Shown piece by piece: positions 4,908 through 5,932 of a stretch of DNA of 5,932 nucleotides. The notes under the pieces were generated by a model, which was not told where the DNA came from, ran no database searches, and saw nothing but the letters and a program-made list of their open reading frames with translations. The first letter of the stretch is position 1. Each line of letters starts with the position of its first letter. The translations under genes and the position numbers were made by a program. Source of the stretch: Thermoprotei archaeon (GTDB lineage Archaea > Thermoproteota > Thermoprotei_A > Marsarchaeales > UBA168); contig DSEZ01000100.1 of assembly GCA_011055275.1 (NCBI GenBank), forward strand, positions 1-5,932. Direction: 5' to 3'.

Positions 4908-5741
4908 TTACCCGAAAGAAAATCTAATCTTCCCAATTCTCAGAAATCGCACAAAAATTTTAAGATTCCGCTTTTCCGAAAAGTCAACCAATCGCCTACT
5001 TTGATTTTTCCGAATTAATTTCATATATGCAACGATATAACCGATCGAGCACAACATCGCAAGCATAAACCAGTAACGGTAAGCGTAATCTAGCGACGGC
5101 TTCAATACGTTCAAGCCAGCATAGCCCAAATAAAGGAGAAGTGCTATTTGTGAGGCATCGCCGGCCAGGCTGGCTGCAGTGTATTTAACAACGTTCATCT
5201 TGAGCGTTCCAGCGGCTAGCGACGTCGCATCTCCGAGCTCTAAAAAGAACACCGACATGAATACAGAAAAGGGCCCGTGGAGTTCTATCCATATCTGTGC
5301 TTTTTCCAGCTGCTTCTGACCGACCTTGAAGTGCGCCAGCACTCTCCGTAAAATCGAACGAGCTACGAACCTGCCGCTTAAGTACTCAACCTCGTCAAGA
5401 AAAAGAGCAGAAGCTGTCATCGTGATGAACGTGAGGCGCAGACTAAAATCCCCTATGTAACACAGGTAACCATAGAAAGGTACCAGCACATAAACCGGAA
5501 TCGTTGAGAAATCGAAAATGAAAAACATTCCCACGTAACCAGTAGAACTTAAGAAAGAAAGAGATCTCTTTTGTTCAGATATGTAAGCCGGTACGTCGAT
5601 AGCACGCAAGTAGCCATTAAAGATACCTACAGCAGATACGACAAGTGCTAATATAGATATGACGAACGCGTAGTGAAGATACTTTGAAGTATAACTTTCG
5701 TCGTTACCAGAAGTCGATCTCTTCCGCCTCACGATAAACAT
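4908..5741 (-). CDS. DedA/VTT-like membrane protein with an altered signature
   Basis: A 277-residue protein with about five or six membrane segments (roughly residues 22-43, 68-95, 101-116, 157-180, 186-209, 222-244). The order of parts is that of DedA (VTT/SNARE-associated) proteins: a re-entrant-like segment (GYVGMFFIFDFSTIPVYVL), then YLSGRFVARSILRRV where DedA proteins have YxxGRxxGRxxLxR, then LEKAQIWIELHGPFSVFMS and SLAAGTLKMNVVKYTAASLAGD. Members of the family move lipid carriers such as undecaprenyl phosphate, or phospholipids, across membranes. The arginine pair usually found in the FxxRFxPxxR segment is absent; residues 161-174 read FMSVFFLELGDATS, with E168 and D171. It has a charged N-terminus and a long basic C-terminal tail, and is longer than typical DedA proteins (about 200-220). 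The ATG at 5741 lacks a Shine-Dalgarno site. Family placement is by pattern only and is moderately sure. Confidence 0.6.
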   Translation of the reverse strand: MFIVRRKRSTSGNDESYTSKYLHYAFVISILALVVSAVGIFNGYLRAIDVPAYISEQKRSLSFLSSTGYVGMFFIFDFSTIPVYVLVPFYGYLCYIGDFSLRLTFITMTASALFLDEVEYLSGRFVARSILRRVLAHFKVGQKQLEKAQIWIELHGPFSVFMSVFFLELGDATSLAAGTLKMNVVKYTAASLAGDASQIALLLYLGYAGLNVLKPSLDYAYRYWFMLAMLCSIGYIVAYMKLIRKNQSRRLVDFSEKRNLKIFVRFLRIGKIRFSFG

Positions 5742-5783
5742 GAGGAGGCTTTAAGGTCATCGTTGTCAATAGACCAACCCCCG

Positions 5784-5793
5784 TTATTTATCT
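5784..5793 (-). promoter_or_regulatory. TATA-like box of the DedA-like gene
   Basis: Minus-strand AGATAAATAA. Transcription would begin near 5762, leaving a leader of about 20 bases before the ATG at 5741. The rest of the 5742-5920 gap holds a short inverted repeat, TGCCG-TT-CGGCA (around 5886-5897), and nothing else I can support. Confidence 0.4.
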
Positions 5794-5920
5794 CAAAACG
5801 ACCCCTCGTCTTACCCCCAAGCTGGCTGTCCGCTAACGCTGCCTGTTGCCATACCCATAAAAGATGACTCGCCGTTTCTCTGTCAGTGCCGTTCGGCAAA
5901 CGAAGGCCATCAACTGCTTT

Positions 5921-5932
5921 GTTGCATAAATC
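5921..5932 (+). mobile_element. End of a second copy of the IS at the window edge
   Basis: GTTGCATAAATC is identical over 12 bases to the start of the terminal inverted repeat at 3678 (11 of 12 to the other end). It would be the same end in the same orientation, with the rest of the copy beyond the window. Only 12 bases are available, so chance cannot be excluded, but a match stopping exactly at the edge is what a sequence ending in a repeat would show. Confidence 0.5.

Noticed and set aside
5864..5929. Plus-strand frame of 21 codons preceded by CCATAAAAG
   Set aside because: It is very short, ends inside the IS terminus and lies against the direction of all other genes; no supporting signal was found.
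1..5932. CRISPR array or associated genes
   Set aside because: There are no regularly spaced repeats and no Cas-like frame in the window.

Overview
The window looks archaeal, most likely from a thermophilic or TACK-type lineage, although the sequence does not fix the lineage. The reasons are a Hel308/Ski2-type helicase, a class I lysyl-tRNA synthetase of archaeal type, tRNA genes that do not encode their CCA ends, non-ATG starts (GTG, TTG), TATA-like boxes 22-26 bases upstream of starts, and an IS5-type transposase of the kind common in archaeal genomes. Every convincing gene lies on the minus strand, so in transcription order the window reads from right to left.

Region by region, from high to low coordinates. 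5921-5932: the last 12 bases match the end of the insertion sequence at 3678, so a second copy probably begins at the window edge. 5742-5920: intergenic, with a TATA-like box. 4908-5741: a membrane protein of the DedA/VTT type lacking the family's usual arginines. 4651-4880: a small gene apparently broken by two frameshifts. 4468-4552: tRNA-Ser(CGA). 3678-4412: a decayed IS5-type element of 735 bp with terminal inverted repeats, a transposase with several frameshifts and nonsense codons, and a large internal deletion. 3482-3677: the upstream region of lysS, with a TATA box that could read either way. 1973-3481: class I lysyl-tRNA synthetase. 1856-1930: tRNA-Glu(UUC). 1667-1855: intergenic, holding a hairpin and an inverted repeat in front of the next gene. 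515-1666: a major facilitator transporter. 1-486: the N-terminal part of Hel308, which runs off the window.

The functional theme is housekeeping (translation: LysRS, tRNA-Glu, tRNA-Ser; genome maintenance: Hel308) mixed with two membrane proteins, all in one direction. The right half (3678 onward) has been remodelled by an insertion sequence and carries decayed genes. I did not find a convincing new defence or biosynthetic system. The points most worth following are the altered DedA-like protein, the broken small gene beside it, the inverted repeat in front of the transporter, and the two IS ends that bracket tRNA-Ser and the DedA-like gene.
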